Positions 36,392 to 44,648 of a stretch of DNA of 64,000 nt are shown piece by piece (within the stretch, counting starts at the first letter, position 1; every line of letters begins with the position of its first letter). A model generated the notes under the pieces. It was not told the origin of the DNA and did not search any database. It was given only the letters and a program-made list of their open reading frames with translations. This DNA is from Advenella incenata (lineage in GTDB: Bacteria; Pseudomonadota; Gammaproteobacteria; Burkholderiales; Burkholderiaceae_B): positions 62,001 through 126,000 of the forward strand of contig NZ_SHKO01000001.1 in NCBI RefSeq assembly GCF_004217095.1. Direction: 5' to 3'. A program made the position numbers and the translations under genes.

Positions 36392-36601
36392 ATGGAACCT
36401 CGCAGCAAAATCGCATTTTTTGTAAAAGCGGCGGATGCTCGCAGCTTCTCCGAGGCGGGACGCAACCTTGTTCAGCGCCTCGCTATTGCGTGGCGCTATT
36501 GAAAATGGTCTGGGCATTTCAATACTGACCCATTTGTCAATAGGGTTACCGCGCGGATCGGATGTAATCTATGGCCGATTCTTTAACACACGATGCTGGG
36601 A
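36392..36601 (+). pseudogene. LysR regulator pseudogene with internal deletion
   Basis: ATG at 36392 starts a good LysR N-terminus (MEPRSKIAFFVKAADARSFS EAGRNL), but the frame stops after about 37 codons. In a second frame immediately following, RGAIENGLGISILTHLSIGL matches the C-terminal part of the LysR effector domain (the usual V-x-x-G-x-G-I-x-x-L-P motif). About 200 codons between are missing. It is the remnant of a regulator that would have been divergent from the 35244 gene. Confidence 0.65.
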
Positions 36602-36699
36602 CAAGAATGGAGGACAAATATTTCCTGGCCGCCAGGATCCAATCCGGCCAGCGACAGAAGCTAATGAATCGCTTTTGGCGCTGACCACCATGCTGCCGG

Positions 36700-37731
36700 T
36701 TATGGCTCGCCCACCTGAACAATTGTCTTGCCGAAATTTCGTCCTTTGAGCAGGTCGATCAAGGCTTGCGGCGCCGTATGCAAACCATGGGTAATGTGTT
36801 CGCGATAACGCAATTTGCCGTCAGCGATCCACTGCCCCGCCTCCTGAAGAAAGTCGGCTAGCTGTTCTTCGGCATATTCTGTCTGGATGAAACCACGTAA
36901 GGTCAGGCTCTTGCCCATGATCTGCGTCATTGTGTTGGAGAGGCGATCAATATTTTCCTGCGCGCCGGACGGCTTCTCGTACTGGGAGATGACCCCGCAA
37001 ACAGGGACGCGGGCATAGGTATTCAAGAGCGGGAGCACGGCATCCCAAATCTTTCCGCCGACATTCTCGAAGTAAACATCGATCCCGTCCGGGCAGGCTT
37101 TGGCTAGCTGCTCTGCAAAGTCCGGTGCGTTGTAATCAGCTACGGCATCGAAATGAAGTTCGTCCGTCAAGTAGGAAAGCTTCTGCGCGCCGGTCGTGAT
37201 ACCTACCGCCCGCGCTCCACGTAAACGGGCGATTTGTCCGACCATAGAGCCGACTGCCCCGCTCGCTGCCGCGACCACTACGGTTTCTCCGGGCTTAGGT
37301 TTACCGATATTGCGCAGTCCTGCATAGGCCGTGAAGCCGGTCATTCCAAGCACGCCAAGTGCGGTGGAGGGCGGTGCTACGTCAGGATCTAGTCGACGCA
37401 GGTCGCTGCCATTCGAAATGGCAAAATGTTTCCATCCGGAAAAGGCCAGTACCCAATCGCCGACCTGCCAGTCGCCATGACGGGACTGCCTCACGCGCGA
37501 TACCGTTGCCCCCACGATGACCTGATTGATCTCGATGGGGTCGTTATAGGATTTCTCGGCCCTCATCCACCAACGCATGTAGGGGTCTATTGATAAATAA
37601 ATGGTTTCCAGCAGTACTTCGCCGTCCTCGGGGATGGGCACTGCCACGTCCTCCAGTCGGAGGTCGGTTGGCTTCAAATCTCCATCGGGACGCGCTGCCA
37701 GCACGACCTGCTGATTTGATGACGTTGTCAT
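36700..37731 (-). CDS. NADP-dependent MDR oxidoreductase (CurA-like, zinc-free)
   Basis: 343 residues from the ATG with AGGAGA 7 nt upstream; an earlier in-frame ATG lies in the operator region. Zinc-less medium-chain reductase of the CurA/leukotriene B4 12-hydroxydehydrogenase type: IDPYMRWWM, GMTGFTAYAGL, AAASGAVGSMVGQIARLRG (cofactor loop) and VDVYFENVGG. Such enzymes reduce alpha,beta-unsaturated ketones and aldehydes with NADPH. Divergent from a TetR gene with two operator-like palindromes between, so it is probably induced by an electrophile. Confidence 0.9.
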   Translation of the reverse strand: MTTSSNQQVVLAARPDGDLKPTDLRLEDVAVPIPEDGEVLLETIYLSIDPYMRWWMRAEKSYNDPIEINQVIVGATVSRVRQSRHGDWQVGDWVLAFSGWKHFAISNGSDLRRLDPDVAPPSTALGVLGMTGFTAYAGLRNIGKPKPGETVVVAAASGAVGSMVGQIARLRGARAVGITTGAQKLSYLTDELHFDAVADYNAPDFAEQLAKACPDGIDVYFENVGGKIWDAVLPLLNTYARVPVCGVISQYEKPSGAQENIDRLSNTMTQIMGKSLTLRGFIQTEYAEEQLADFLQEAGQWIADGKLRYREHITHGLHTAPQALIDLLKGRNFGKTIVQVGEP

Positions 37732-37789
37732 TACATTCTCCTGCCTATGGTTAATGAGTTTACCTGGTAAGCGGCTTCTCGCTACACTG

Positions 37790-37836
37790 ACATACACAAT
37801 GTATGTGATTATTATATTAACATACGTAATGCATGT
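37790..37836. promoter_or_regulatory. tandem TetR operators
   Basis: Two 17-bp sites, ACATACACAATGTATGT (37790-37806) and ACATACGTAATGCATGT (37820-37836). Both are 6-bp inverted repeats around a 5-bp centre with AAT in common. Centres are 30 bp apart, close to three helical turns, so two dimers would bind the same face. They lie between the divergent CurA-like and TetR genes, the expected place for autoregulation and control of the reductase. Confidence 0.75.
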
Positions 37837-37868
37837 CTATGCATTAATTATTTATCAGGGGGGCTTCA

Positions 37869-38456
37869 ATGGCGCGGCAAAAACGTGCGGATATGATCGC
37901 GAATACACGCAGCAAGCTGATTGCTGCGGGCCGAAAAGCTTTTGCAGAGAAGGGCTATACCGAAACCGCCATGGAGGATCTGACTGCGGATGTCGAATTG
38001 ACACGCGGTGCGCTGTACCACCACTTCGGTGGCAAGAAAGGCTTGCTCGAAGCAGTTATTGCTCAGATAGATGAAGAATCAGCGGCGCGGTTACGTGCTG
38101 TAGTCAAGCAGGCGAAAACGCCGTGGGAGGGCTTCGTCCAGGAGAGTGTTGAGTGGATCAAGCTGGCGCTTGAGCCGGAGATTCAACGCATCGTCCTGCT
38201 GGATGGCCCGGCAGTTCTTGGAGATCCGGCGCGGGCTGCCAGCCACAGTGCTTGCCTGGTCAGCACCATGAACAGCATTCAGGCCCTAATCGACCAGAAC
38301 GTTATCAAACCGGTGGATGCGCAGGCAACCGCTTATCTGGTCAACGGGGCGGCGCTGAACGCTTCGCTCTGGATTGCAGGCGCTGACGATCCACATAAAG
38401 CATCGGAACAAGCGATTGCCAGCTTTCGTGTGTTGCTCTCGGGGCTGCTACGATGA
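37869..38456 (+). CDS. TetR family transcriptional regulator
   Basis: 195 residues. The HTH spans about residues 10-57 (RSKLIAAGRKAFAEKGYTET and RGALYHHFGGKKGLLEAVI). The C-terminal domain is of the TetR_C type found in regulators of oxidoreductases. RBS CAGGGGGG lies about 6 nt before the ATG. Start is 33 bp after the second operator. It most likely represses itself and the divergent CurA-like gene. Confidence 0.88.
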   Translation: MARQKRADMIANTRSKLIAAGRKAFAEKGYTETAMEDLTADVELTRGALYHHFGGKKGLLEAVIAQIDEESAARLRAVVKQAKTPWEGFVQESVEWIKLALEPEIQRIVLLDGPAVLGDPARAASHSACLVSTMNSIQALIDQNVIKPVDAQATAYLVNGAALNASLWIAGADDPHKASEQAIASFRVLLSGLLR

Positions 38457-38543
38457 ACCTGTGAAATATTGTTTTACCCTGGGTTTCGCACTATTCAGAA
38501 GCGTTGAGGTTCTACGTCAGAGCCCCAACTCTTTGATAGCCGC

Positions 38544-38647
38544 ACCGCACCGTCTATTTTTTCGCGCGTCAGAACCCCAACAGCCTCGTTGATTGTCAGT
38601 AATTTATTCCATGTGTGATATCGCAGAAAAAGCATCTGAAGGAGCAA
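38544..38647 (-). pseudogene. relic of a second copy of the 42.7-44.4 kb lipoprotein locus
   Basis: 38541-38606 aligns with 42731-42796, the C-terminal codons of the NlpE-like gene; read on the minus strand both give (L/N)-x-INE-x-VG-(V/I)-LTREK. Immediately next, 38611-38646 aligns with 43374-43409 inside the 370-residue lipoprotein gene; both give APSDAF-x-A-(V/I)-SH. In the relic these two pieces are fused, with the roughly 580 bp between them missing. The order and strand match the intact locus, so this is the deletion scar of a duplicate. Nothing else is seen in the 287-bp gap. Confidence 0.65.
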
Positions 38648-38743
38648 CCCAAGAAGAACAATATGTAATCAAGAAATATGCCCATCCTATTTATTCACTA
38701 TTTTTGAATAAAACGTGGTGGTTGGCACCGGTAAATTAATACG

Positions 38744-39361
38744 TTACTTTGCAGCAGCCAGAACAAGTTCGGGACTTAATTTCTCCACAAATGATCCCAT
38801 CGTAAGTTCACCTAAGTCCACGGCCTTGGCACCGCCGCCAGCGATGAAAGTGACATCAGTAATGCCAATAACTTTAAGAATTAAACGAAGATAGTGCGTC
38901 GCAATATCACGATCCTGAAGAAACGCCCCTTCAGTATAAACGCCGCCTGAGGCAATAAGCACGGTTGCTTTTTTATCTGTGACCAGGCCATGACCATCGA
39001 ATCCAAGCGTCTTGCCTTTGCGAACAATGGCATCGATCCACGCTTTCAGTGAGGCCGGAACGTTATAGTTATAAACGGGTGTCGCTATCACAAGTTGATC
39101 GGCCGCCTGCAATTCATCAATAAGTTCATCAGAGAGCTGTAGCCGTTCTTTCATCTGTGAAGTGTGCTGATCGGCAGGGGTGAAATATGCCTCAAGCCAA
39201 TGTTCCGTGATGAACTGTAAATCGGTTTTTACCAGATCTCTCTCAATGATTTCACCCGACGGATTAGCGATTTTCCAGCGCTGCAAAAATGACTGAGTCA
39301 TGTTGCGCGAGATTGAACCTGATCCTCTGGGGCTGGTTTCTACAACTAAAAGTGTGGTCAT
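38744..39361 (-). CDS. azoR: FMN-dependent NADH-azoreductase (AzoR-like)
   Basis: 205 residues from the ATG with AAGGAAG 6 nt upstream. Flavodoxin-like fold: the FMN phosphate loop [13 protein letters not shown] near residues 10-22, the [29 protein letters not shown]-binding block near 85-112, and SGGVYTEG near 138. AzoR enzymes reduce quinones and azo compounds with NADH in the cytoplasm. Divergent from a LysR gene; a perfect 9-bp dyad in the gap probably regulates both. Confidence 0.9.
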   Translation of the reverse strand: MTTLLVVETSPRGSGSISRNMTQSFLQRWKIANPSGEIIERDLVKTDLQFITEHWLEAYFTPADQHTSQMKERLQLSDELIDELQAADQLVIATPVYNYNVPASLKAWIDAIVRKGKTLGFDGHGLVTDKKATVLIASGGVYTEGAFLQDRDIATHYLRLILKVIGITDVTFIAGGGAKAVDLGELTMGSFVEKLSPELVLAAAK

Positions 39362-39425
39362 GCTGTTCTTCCTTGATGTGTGTGACGACACTATATCCCG
39401 CAGGGTCTATCACCGGAAGTGATAA

Positions 39426-39450
39426 AAATATGATAGTTTTAATCATATTT
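39426..39450. promoter_or_regulatory. LysR-type operator between azoR and its LysR
   Basis: AAATATGAT (39426-39434) and its exact reverse complement ATCATATTT (39442-39450) with a 7-bp AT centre. This fits the long, AT-rich dyads bound by LysR proteins. The dyad is 65 bp from the azoR ATG and 31 bp from the LysR TTG. It also covers an ATG at 39430 that could otherwise be mistaken for the LysR start. Confidence 0.65.
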
Positions 39451-39480
39451 ACCGATGGATATACGGCCAAGGGAGGCATT

Positions 39481-40374
39481 TTGATCGGAAACCTTACACT
39501 TGATCAGCTACGCGTACTGGTGGCAATTGTCGAGACAGGGAGTTTCTCTGCGGCTAGTAAAGCCCTATCGCGCGCGCAGTCATCGATCAGTCAGGCCATT
39601 GCCTCATTAGAGGGAACACAGGGTATTTTGTTGTTTGATCGAAGTGGACACCGCCCACGTCTTACCGAGGCCGGCCGTGTGCTCGTTGAACACGCCAGGT
39701 TGGTTTTAGCCAGCGCAGGGCGGTTTGAGGCGGTGGCCAAGGGAACCCGTTCGGGCCTGGAGCCTGAGCTGACTATTGCCATTGATCCTTTAGTTCCAAC
39801 GGCACCATTAATTGAAAGTTTGCGCTTGCTGCGTACACAATTTCCTGATCTGCCGGTGAGCTTTTCAACAGAAGGGCTGGGTGGTTCACTAAGACGGTTA
39901 CGCAATGCAACGGCGGCTATGGGAATTTGCCTGCTGCTTCCCGCAGTACCAGAAGATGTTGTGGCATATCCTTTACTTCGTATAAAAATGTTGCCCGTCG
40001 TGGCAGCGGGGCATCCTTTGGCATCCCTTAAGCGCCCTGTTATGCAAAGTGACTTTGAGGCCCATGTTCAGCTTGTACTTTCAGATCCTGTAGCGACACA
40101 GGGACCGGACTATGGTATTTCAAGCGCAAGGCGGTGGCGCTTCATTGACATTGGTCGTCGTATGGATTTTCTGATGGCCGGGTTTGGCTGGTGCCGCATG
40201 CCCGAACATCTGGTAGCAAGTGATATTGCCGCTGGAAATCTTGCATTACTGCACATTCTTGACGACCCCACGCCAGAAGAAGGGCTTACTATCTATGCTG
40301 CCCACAAACGCAGCGAGGTGCTTGGACCAGCTGGACAGTGGCTGATGACAGAACTGAAGCAACGTTTCGCCTGA
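39481..40374 (+). CDS. LysR family transcriptional regulator
   Basis: 297 residues from a TTG start. The TTG has GGGAGG 7 nt upstream and gives the usual short N-terminus (MIGNLTLDQLRVLVAIVETG); upstream ATG codons lack an RBS and one lies inside the operator dyad. HTH motif FSAASKALSRAQSSISQAIA. The effector domain includes LTIAIDPLVPTAPLIESLRL. Divergent from azoR and its likely activator in response to a quinone or similar oxidant. Confidence 0.85.
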   Translation: MIGNLTLDQLRVLVAIVETGSFSAASKALSRAQSSISQAIASLEGTQGILLFDRSGHRPRLTEAGRVLVEHARLVLASAGRFEAVAKGTRSGLEPELTIAIDPLVPTAPLIESLRLLRTQFPDLPVSFSTEGLGGSLRRLRNATAAMGICLLLPAVPEDVVAYPLLRIKMLPVVAAGHPLASLKRPVMQSDFEAHVQLVLSDPVATQGPDYGISSARRWRFIDIGRRMDFLMAGFGWCRMPEHLVASDIAAGNLALLHILDDPTPEEGLTIYAAHKRSEVLGPAGQWLMTELKQRFA

Positions 40375-40470
40375 TGACAATGTTGCGTACTGGCATTTTT
40401 GAGCGTTGTGACACAAGGTCCAGTATTCGTTAATGATCGGATTATGCTTTTATATTCAGACGCTTGGGGG

Positions 40471-40491
40471 GAATATTTTTAAAAAATATTC
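40471..40491. repeat. perfect AT-rich palindrome upstream of the PhzF gene
   Basis: GAATATTTTT and its complement flank a single central A. The site is in the 259-bp gap, about 143 bp before the PhzF ATG, preceded by GGGG. It could be a regulator site or a terminator-like hairpin for the convergent-free LysR transcript; no T-run follows on the plus strand. Confidence 0.5.
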
Positions 40492-40633
40492 GCACTAAAT
40501 ATGAAATGTCGAGATGATGTAATTTCACAATTAATAAAAAAGGGTTTAAAGTCACGCAAACTATTTTCACTCATTGTATTGGGCAGGTGTCTTGCTGACA
40601 GACGCTAAAATCAGATTATTTGTTGGAGTCTCC

Positions 40634-41551
40634 ATGAACAAAGTTAGTTTTACAACCGTCGACGTCTTCACTTGCACACGCTTCGAGGGTAATCCGCTGG
40701 CGGTCATAACCGATGCACGCGGTTTGAGTGATGTTCATATGCAGAAGATTGCCGCAGAATTCGGCTATTCCGAAGTTACCTTCGTGCTACCTCCAGAAAA
40801 CCCCGAGAACACGGCGCGGGTTCGCATCTTCACCCCTACCGCGGAGGTACCATTTGCCGGGCACCCGAATGTGGGAACAGCCTTTGTGCTTGGCCAACAG
40901 TCCGAGGTTTTCGGAAAACCAGTAGGCAGCACGTTACGCTTCGAAGAACAGGCTGGCCTGGTACGCGTGGATCTGAAGCGTGACGGCAACCAGATCCTGT
41001 CCGCATCGGTTCGTGCACCCCAGCCCTTCACGACCGGCAGAACAATCAATCCGGAGACAGTCGCGCGTTGTGTTTCAATCCCTCCAGAGGCGGTGCGTAC
41101 GACTACACATAGCCCATTGGTCGTCTCGGTGGGGTTAAGCTTTGTCGTGGCTGAACTGGTGGATCTGCCAACGCTCGCTCTTGCCCGACCGGATTTGGCA
41201 CGTTTCAAAGACGCAGCAGGCCCAACGCTGGAGGGCAGCCACGATTTCTCACTCTTTGTGTACGTACGTTCTACCAGCTCACCTTGGGATATCCGAGCCC
41301 GCATGTTCGCACCGCTGGACAACGTCTCTGAAGATCCGGCGACGGGCAGTGCGTCGGCGGCACTTGGCGCCTACCTCGTATCACTGGTACCAGAACCAGA
41401 CATCGTCCGCTCGCTCACCATTGAGCAGGGCGTTGAAATGGGTAGACGCAGTTCAATCGGCATCCAGGTAATAAAGAACGAAGGTGTCGTCAGCGACGTG
41501 ACCATTTCCGGTTCTTGTGTGCTTGTGATGAAGGGTGAAATTGCATACTAG
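40634..41551 (+). CDS. PhzF family isomerase
   Basis: 305 residues from the ATG with TTGGAG 7 nt upstream; a longer frame begins 60 bp earlier without an RBS. Two-domain diaminopimelate-epimerase-like fold. The catalytic Glu is E47 in FGYSEVTF, and the TPTAEVPFAGHPNVGTAF and SEDPATGSASAALGAYL loops are intact. PhzF proteins isomerise small metabolites; the true phenazine enzyme occurs with phzABDEG, which are absent, so this is a general PhzF-like (YddE-type) protein of unknown substrate. Confidence 0.88.
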   Translation: MNKVSFTTVDVFTCTRFEGNPLAVITDARGLSDVHMQKIAAEFGYSEVTFVLPPENPENTARVRIFTPTAEVPFAGHPNVGTAFVLGQQSEVFGKPVGSTLRFEEQAGLVRVDLKRDGNQILSASVRAPQPFTTGRTINPETVARCVSIPPEAVRTTTHSPLVVSVGLSFVVAELVDLPTLALARPDLARFKDAAGPTLEGSHDFSLFVYVRSTSSPWDIRARMFAPLDNVSEDPATGSASAALGAYLVSLVPEPDIVRSLTIEQGVEMGRRSSIGIQVIKNEGVVSDVTISGSCVLVMKGEIAY

Positions 41552-41786
41552 CGCTGCAGGTTTGCTAACGTTGTCATTGCGCTTAGAGCCGGAGCTGCGT
41601 GGCAATACGAGCAGGATCTCGTGCTGCTGCAACGGCATTATGGCCGGAAGCGAGAGCATGGCACGCAATTTACAGCCCCCAAGCCACCACTAGCGTTGGT
41701 TATAAACCAACTGCTGATGGATGATTTCGCTCTCTTGTTTAGGGTGGACGCTTCGCTGTACGGGCAAGGGCCGGAAATTCAATTGA

Positions 41787-42041
41787 TTATTTTTTGCGCT
41801 TGGCTTCTTCTTCTCGTTCCATACGGTCCAAAGAATGCTCAGTTTCATTTTCGCTGAGCGCTTGTTGTTGCAACATGCATTGATCAAAACTTGCTGACCC
41901 GGGCCGTATTCCCAGATTTGCACATTGTTCGCGATATCCATCTGCTTCCATTTCGTCTAATGCCTGGCATCCGCTTAAGGCGCCCATAACAATCAAACCT
42001 GCAAATAATGCCGTTTTTGCGGGGAGAAGCCGATGAATCAT
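41787..42041 (-). CDS. small lipoprotein of unknown function
   Basis: 84 residues. The signal peptide ends in the lipobox LSGC at about residues 22-25, followed by QALDEMEADGYREQCANLGI, a short helical body with two further cysteines (C40, C55), and a charged C-terminal tail (REEEAKRKK). The last 20 residues are predicted helical or coiled. Outer-membrane anchored by inference (no Asp at +2). No family recognised. Possibly the first of a set of envelope lipoprotein genes. Confidence 0.65.
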   Translation of the reverse strand: MIHRLLPAKTALFAGLIVMGALSGCQALDEMEADGYREQCANLGIRPGSASFDQCMLQQQALSENETEHSLDRMEREEEAKRKK

Positions 42042-42317
42042 TTTTATTCCTTTGATAAAGTGATAACTGATATTAAATCATCTATTTGTGTCTATGCAAC
42101 GCGATGAGATCGATCATATATAACCATATAATTTAATAACTATTTCGAGTGTGATATTTATCTTTGCTTACATTTTTTCTTGCCTCACTCTGAGAATCAT
42201 GTCGTTTCTGCAAACAGCGATATGGCACACTTGAGCAAGGTTCAATTTTTTTGTCTGCTTTTCAAGGTCATGCTGTTGGCCGAATCTGTCAAAACACAGT
42301 CATAAAAAGGGTTTGAA

Positions 42318-42665
42318 ATGAATATTCGTTTTAAAAAAATCAGTTCTGCAATTGCAATTGGCCTGGCTTTGAGTGTCCCCCTGATCCAGGGGTGTGCGTC
42401 AACATCAAATGATCCTCGTGCAATCGCTGCTGTTGAAGATAAACCATTTAATGCGTGGTTTGATAATTTGGTGAACCAGATACAAGCCGATCCAAAATAT
42501 AAACGGATACCGATTGATACGAAAGTGCAGCAAAATGAATTTCTGGTATGGCTGCATGACGCTTACCGTAAAAAGACGAGCAAGCAAGAGCTGACGCAGA
42601 AAATTAATAGTACCTACCCAGGCCATGCGTATGAAGCCGCGTTTATCGCTTCAAAACTTCCCTAG
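42318..42665 (+). CDS. small lipoprotein of unknown function
   Basis: 115 residues. Signal peptide with lipobox LIQGC (about residues 22-26), then a soluble helical domain with NAWFDNLVNQIQADPKYKRIPIDTK and a C-terminal AYEAAFIASKLP. The length and the DPKYKRIPID/W-x-HDAYR pattern are consistent with a small family of periplasmic/outer-membrane lipoproteins, but I cannot name one. RBS AAAGGG lies 8 nt upstream. It is on the opposite strand to the NlpE-like gene 75 bp away. Confidence 0.75.
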   Translation: MNIRFKKISSAIAIGLALSVPLIQGCASTSNDPRAIAAVEDKPFNAWFDNLVNQIQADPKYKRIPIDTKVQQNEFLVWLHDAYRKKTSKQELTQKINSTYPGHAYEAAFIASKLP

Positions 42666-42689
42666 GCTTTGCCTTAAGCCGCAGCGTTC

Positions 42690-42720
42690 GGGGCGCTATG
42701 TTAGGCCCCCTATTTTTTAT
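42690..42720. terminator. weak terminator between convergent lipoprotein genes
   Basis: GGGGC (42690-42694) and GCCCC (42705-42709) can pair, followed by CTATTTTTTAT. The stem is only five GC pairs with a 10-nt loop, but the T-run and the position right after the plus-strand lipoprotein stop support termination. Confidence 0.5.
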
Positions 42721-42739
42721 TTACGCGGCGCCGCACCCT

Positions 42740-43177
42740 CTATTTTTCTCGCGTCAGAATTCCAACATCCTCGTTGATGTTCAGCGGCTTATCCAGAACG
42801 TTTAATTTGCCCGCATCAACAGATTGCAGCGTGTTTTTTGATCTCACACCAAATAGCCAATCATCGTCTTTCTTGTTGTTGGAAATAAGGTGTATAAGGG
42901 TGTGCTTGCCTTTTTTCTCAATAGTCCAGGTACCGTGTTCGGGCTTCTCTACAGCACCACCAGTGATTAAATATTTACCTTGGTTATCCAGTTTCAGATT
43001 AATGTCGTCACCACCGAATGTACCGGGGGGAAACGTTGCCTCTGTTTGAGCATTAGCGGTCGTGACTGCACTATTTCCAGTCTGTGTTGGCTGGGAAGCA
43101 ACGGTTTGAGCGACGCCTTGCGATCCTAACAGGACCACAGAGCATAAGAAAATAATTTTTATAAAGCGGCTTGTCAT
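42740..43177 (-). CDS. secreted hypothetical protein, NlpE-like beta domain
   Basis: 145 residues with a cleavable signal peptide (MTSRFIKIIFLCSVVLLGSQ, cleavage after GVAQ/A). The segment PPGTFGGDDINLKLDNQGKY ... GTWTIEKKGKHTLIHL has the alternating pattern of NlpE-N or copper-resistance small barrels, without their CxxC. It lies 65 bp downstream of the 370-residue lipoprotein gene, so the two are probably co-transcribed. A fossil second copy of its C-terminus is at 38.5 kb. Confidence 0.65.
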   Translation of the reverse strand: MTSRFIKIIFLCSVVLLGSQGVAQTVASQPTQTGNSAVTTANAQTEATFPPGTFGGDDINLKLDNQGKYLITGGAVEKPEHGTWTIEKKGKHTLIHLISNNKKDDDWLFGVRSKNTLQSVDAGKLNVLDKPLNINEDVGILTREK

Positions 43178-43242
43178 TGTTTCAACACTCCATACGGTAA
43201 ATTTAATCCAAACATACTTTATCTGACCGCCTTACCGGTTGT

Positions 43243-44355
43243 TTAGCTGGACGGAATTGTAATAATGGGCAGTTGCGTGCTATTGGTTGTATCTGCAACA
43301 TTCAGCAACAGCATGACAAACGAAATCAACTCTATGGTGTCGACATCATCCTGGTCTATCCAGTACCAGTGTCCCCTGTGTGATACCGCAGCAAAAGCAT
43401 CCGAAGGAGCCGAATTACCAGCATGGATACGCACATTGGTGAGCAAGGGATCAACCGGATTGATCCCGTTAGTCATTTCCCCTTTAAAACCCGGCCTGAG
43501 CGGCACGACCTGAGACAAGGCGCGCATGACCTCTATGATTGACCGGGTATGGATGGTGAGCTCTTCTGGCTGGCCTCTGCCAAGGCCAAATACAATTGGC
43601 AGGTCGTGTTTAGAAGCGTCCATATCCAGCAATTGGCGAAGCCGGTTTTCCCGAGGACCAGGCGCATTTCTGTCTGCCAGGACCAGATGGGCAACTCGAA
43701 CGCCGTTTTCTTCTACAAAGCGCAAGGCCAGCCGTTCTTCACTGGACAGTTCATCAAACAGTCCCACAATTTCACGAAACTGTTTGCCTTCATTGATCAG
43801 CTCCTGCCGGGTACCGGTGACGTTGCGAATTCCGTTAATGGCTGCGACAGGAATGCCAAGCACAAGATGGGCCGGCTGGTCCGACGCCAGAAGTGCAAAG
43901 AGTACGCCCGGAGGAATGGGATTTAAGAGCATGCGAGCCGCATCTGCTCCACGAATCGGTGAATATGTGATGGTCGGTCGATCACTATAGCTGCCCGCCG
44001 CGAGCAAATGACCACCGGTTTCCTTAAGTGTCTGACGTTGAGCGGCTGACGTTACGCGATTCAGGACAGACAGGCTGGCCTCACCGCGATACTCCACCGC
44101 GTAACTGGCTACCAATTGGCTGACTGCGATGAAAGACGGCACCTCACGATGGCGCACCCGCACCAAGTTGAGCAGTAACTGACGCGTTGCCGCTTGTCCG
44201 ATGGAGTCGGCATAATCGACCTGATCGTTACGAATCGCATCAGGGCCAATACTGGCGCATGCGCCCAGAATAGCCAATAGCGAAATCAGCAGAGGTTTGA
44301 GTAAAAGGGCCTGTAGTCGAGTGGAGTAACGATTCGCGATCAGATTTGTCACCAT
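43243..44355 (-). CDS. hypothetical lipoprotein, 370 residues
   Basis: N-terminal signal with lipobox LGAC (about residues 30-33), so it is lipid-anchored in the envelope. The mature protein is globular with a conserved-looking DSIGQAATRQLLLNLVRVRHREVPSF block near 50-76, an Arg/Glu-rich middle, and a C-terminal SHRGHWYWIDQDD segment. No transmembrane helices after the signal. I do not recognise the family. First of two genes on this strand; a fragment of a duplicate (the APSDAF...SH segment) survives at 38.6 kb. Confidence 0.75.
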   Translation of the reverse strand: MVTNLIANRYSTRLQALLLKPLLISLLAILGACASIGPDAIRNDQVDYADSIGQAATRQLLLNLVRVRHREVPSFIAVSQLVASYAVEYRGEASLSVLNRVTSAAQRQTLKETGGHLLAAGSYSDRPTITYSPIRGADAARMLLNPIPPGVLFALLASDQPAHLVLGIPVAAINGIRNVTGTRQELINEGKQFREIVGLFDELSSEERLALRFVEENGVRVAHLVLADRNAPGPRENRLRQLLDMDASKHDLPIVFGLGRGQPEELTIHTRSIIEVMRALSQVVPLRPGFKGEMTNGINPVDPLLTNVRIHAGNSAPSDAFAAVSHRGHWYWIDQDDVDTIELISFVMLLLNVADTTNSTQLPIITIPSS

Positions 44356-44648
44356 TATGAGAAATTCATTTCAACGTACGTAAACATAACAGTGACAGTT
44401 CGCATCACAGGTATGGTGTCGGTAAACATGCGCAGGACGCTTTGAATTAAAAATTGCTATTGCAACGATGACGCTACCTGTTTCAAGCAGCCGTGCCTAC
44501 GCACGAACGCTGCGCACCGATGATCGCCAAAGCAGGTTAAAAGTATAAAGCAAAATTTGGGCCTGCCGTCGATGAGAACCCCGTTGGCTTATCTCAATGT
44601 TATCTTTTCTTGTTATGGCGCTGTGGTTCATATGTGCAGACCAATCGT

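Noticed and set aside
40634-41551. Phenazine biosynthesis from the PhzF-like gene
   Set aside because: No other phz genes are present; PhzF-like isomerases are widespread outside phenazine pathways.
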